A stretch of DNA of 7,618 nt, taken from contig JBHHZP010000163.1 in NCBI GenBank assembly GCA_046758085.1, positions 1-7,618 of the forward strand. Direction: 5' to 3'. Positions 6,785 to 7,618 of this stretch are shown in pieces; positions within the stretch are counted from its first letter, which is position 1, and the number at the start of each line of letters is the position of its first letter. The notes under the pieces are model-generated. The model was given only the letters and a program-made list of their open reading frames with translations. It was not told the DNA's origin and ran no database searches. The stretch is from VRUB01 sp046758085. Lineage in GTDB: Bacteria; Pseudomonadota; Gammaproteobacteria; Acidiferrobacterales; SPGG2. The translations under genes and the position numbers were made by a program.

Positions 6785-7618
6785 CTAGAGCGAGTAGCCG
6801 AATGAAGTGATGATCCCATAGTCACTCGTCGAGATGGCCCCGCCGGGTGGCTTGCTGTCGGTGCTGGTGAAGAATCGCAACTCCCAGAAAAAATCCTTGA
6901 CCAGCTCGAGCTTGAAGCGCGTATCGAGCTGAGTGCGCACGCGGTCGGATTCGGTGAGGCTCGGGATCACCACAAACTGCACGTGGACATCGCGCTTCGG
7001 TGTATTGAAGACGAAGAACTTGTAGTCCAGGCTTAACTGCGCTTCGACGCTGTCCGTGTCGCCGCCTTCGGTCGCCTGCTCATTCGCCGCCGTCAGCGCA
7101 CCCGATAAGGACAGTCCGCTGCGGTTGGTCTGGATCAGGTTGCGGCCGCCGCCGCCGCCGGCGAAGGTACGCAGGTCGATACCAAGCTCGGTATTCTGCT
7201 GCAGCCCGCCGAGCGCGAGCGCAAACCAGCGGTTCTTGAGAAAATAACGGTAGTCCGCCAAGATTTCTTGGTTGCGGCTCGTCGGCTCATTCGTCTGCTC
7301 AGTGATTATGCTGCTGGCGTCGATGCGCAGGCGGAATTTTTCGGTTCGGTAGCGCACGTCGGCAGCGAAGGTCAACTGTGCGACGTCGCTCGACTTGGTG
7401 AAGCTGTAACCGAGGGACAGATCGGCCTTGAGCTTATCGATGAATTTTTTCTCGATCGGCGTGATCAAGACCACGTCCCATTTCGGAATTTCGTGGATCT
7501 CGGCATTGGCCTCGTCCTCATCGGCCACGTGCACCTCGATCATTGCCGGATCGCCTGAGGGCGCCAGTGTTCCGAGATAACGCGTGCCGTCCGTAGTTTC
7601 GATAAGCAGATCCTGGTC
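6785..7618 (-). CDS. DUF481 family outer-membrane protein (YdiY-like), N-terminus beyond the right edge
   Basis: The reading frame is open to the window edge, so an earlier start and signal peptide are missing; 277 residues are present. The first ~45 visible residues (LLIETTDGTRYLGTL, then VVLITPIEKKF) look like the small beta-rich domain that precedes the barrel in many DUF481 proteins. From about residue 62 alternating polar/hydrophobic beta-strands follow, beginning LGYSFTKSSD. They include a Gly5 turn and the family-like segments NLIQTNRSGLSLSG, PSLTESDRVRTQLD and LVKDFFWELRFF, and end in GYSL. The pattern fits an outer-membrane beta-barrel. DUF481 proteins have no defined molecular role; the E. 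coli member YdiY is described as acid-inducible and others as salt-inducible. The ATG at 7543 sits inside the conserved domain and is not the start. The stop is TAG at 6785-6787. Confidence 0.72.
   Translation of the reverse strand, partial: DQDLLIETTDGTRYLGTLAPSGDPAMIEVHVADEDEANAEIHEIPKWDVVLITPIEKKFIDKLKADLSLGYSFTKSSDVAQLTFAADVRYRTEKFRLRIDASSIITEQTNEPTSRNQEILADYRYFLKNRWFALALGGLQQNTELGIDLRTFAGGGGGRNLIQTNRSGLSLSGALTAANEQATEGGDTDSVEAQLSLDYKFFVFNTPKRDVHVQFVVIPSLTESDRVRTQLDTRFKLELVKDFFWELRFFTSTDSKPPGGAISTSDYGIITSFGYSL

Noticed and set aside
7143..7160. GCC trinucleotide repeat as a possible unstable tract
   Set aside because: It simply encodes a Gly5 turn in the DUF481 barrel, and only about five units are present.
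1..7618. CRISPR array, tRNA/rRNA gene, insertion sequence or toxin-antitoxin pair
   Set aside because: No regularly spaced repeats, cloverleaf, transposase motifs or terminal inverted repeats, or small paired ORFs were seen on reading both strands.

Overview
The window looks like the chromosome of a Gram-negative, moderately GC-rich proteobacterium. It carries an inner-membrane RND pump with its periplasmic lipoprotein adaptor, a lipoprotein-type patatin phospholipase and an outer-membrane beta-barrel protein, a set that needs a two-membrane envelope. The exact taxon cannot be read from the sequence. The pump pair most resembles the MexEF/BpeEF/OqxAB branch of the HAE1 family, which is typical of gamma- and betaproteobacteria.

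Layout: four genes on the minus strand fill almost everything from the right edge down to position 600. In transcription order they are a DUF481-type outer-membrane protein cut by the right edge (6785-7618), a patatin-like lipoprotein (5317-6615), an RND adaptor (3777-5048) and an RND permease (600-3755). Adaptor and permease are 21 bases apart and clearly form one operon. A good sigma-70-like promoter (5124-5152), with a small dyad over its -10 box, lies in the 268-base gap before the adaptor, so the pump operon probably has its own promoter. At the left end a short plus-strand gene (114-485), visibly more A+T-rich than the rest, encodes an unrecognised four-helix membrane protein that converges on the permease gene. 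It is preceded by a possible 9-codon leader ORF and three small hairpins.

How the genes fit together: adaptor and permease would form the inner-membrane and periplasmic parts of a tripartite drug/solute efflux pump. No outer-membrane channel gene and no regulator gene lies beside them, so both must come from elsewhere. The patatin lipoprotein and the DUF481 protein are both envelope proteins and point to outer-membrane lipid or stress functions; a functional link to the pump rests only on adjacency and shared strand.

No clear new system is visible. The points most worth a second look are the promoter/dyad before the pump operon, the orphan pump without its channel, the basic insertion in the adaptor, and the leader-ORF/ATGA arrangement plus T8 tract at the small membrane protein.
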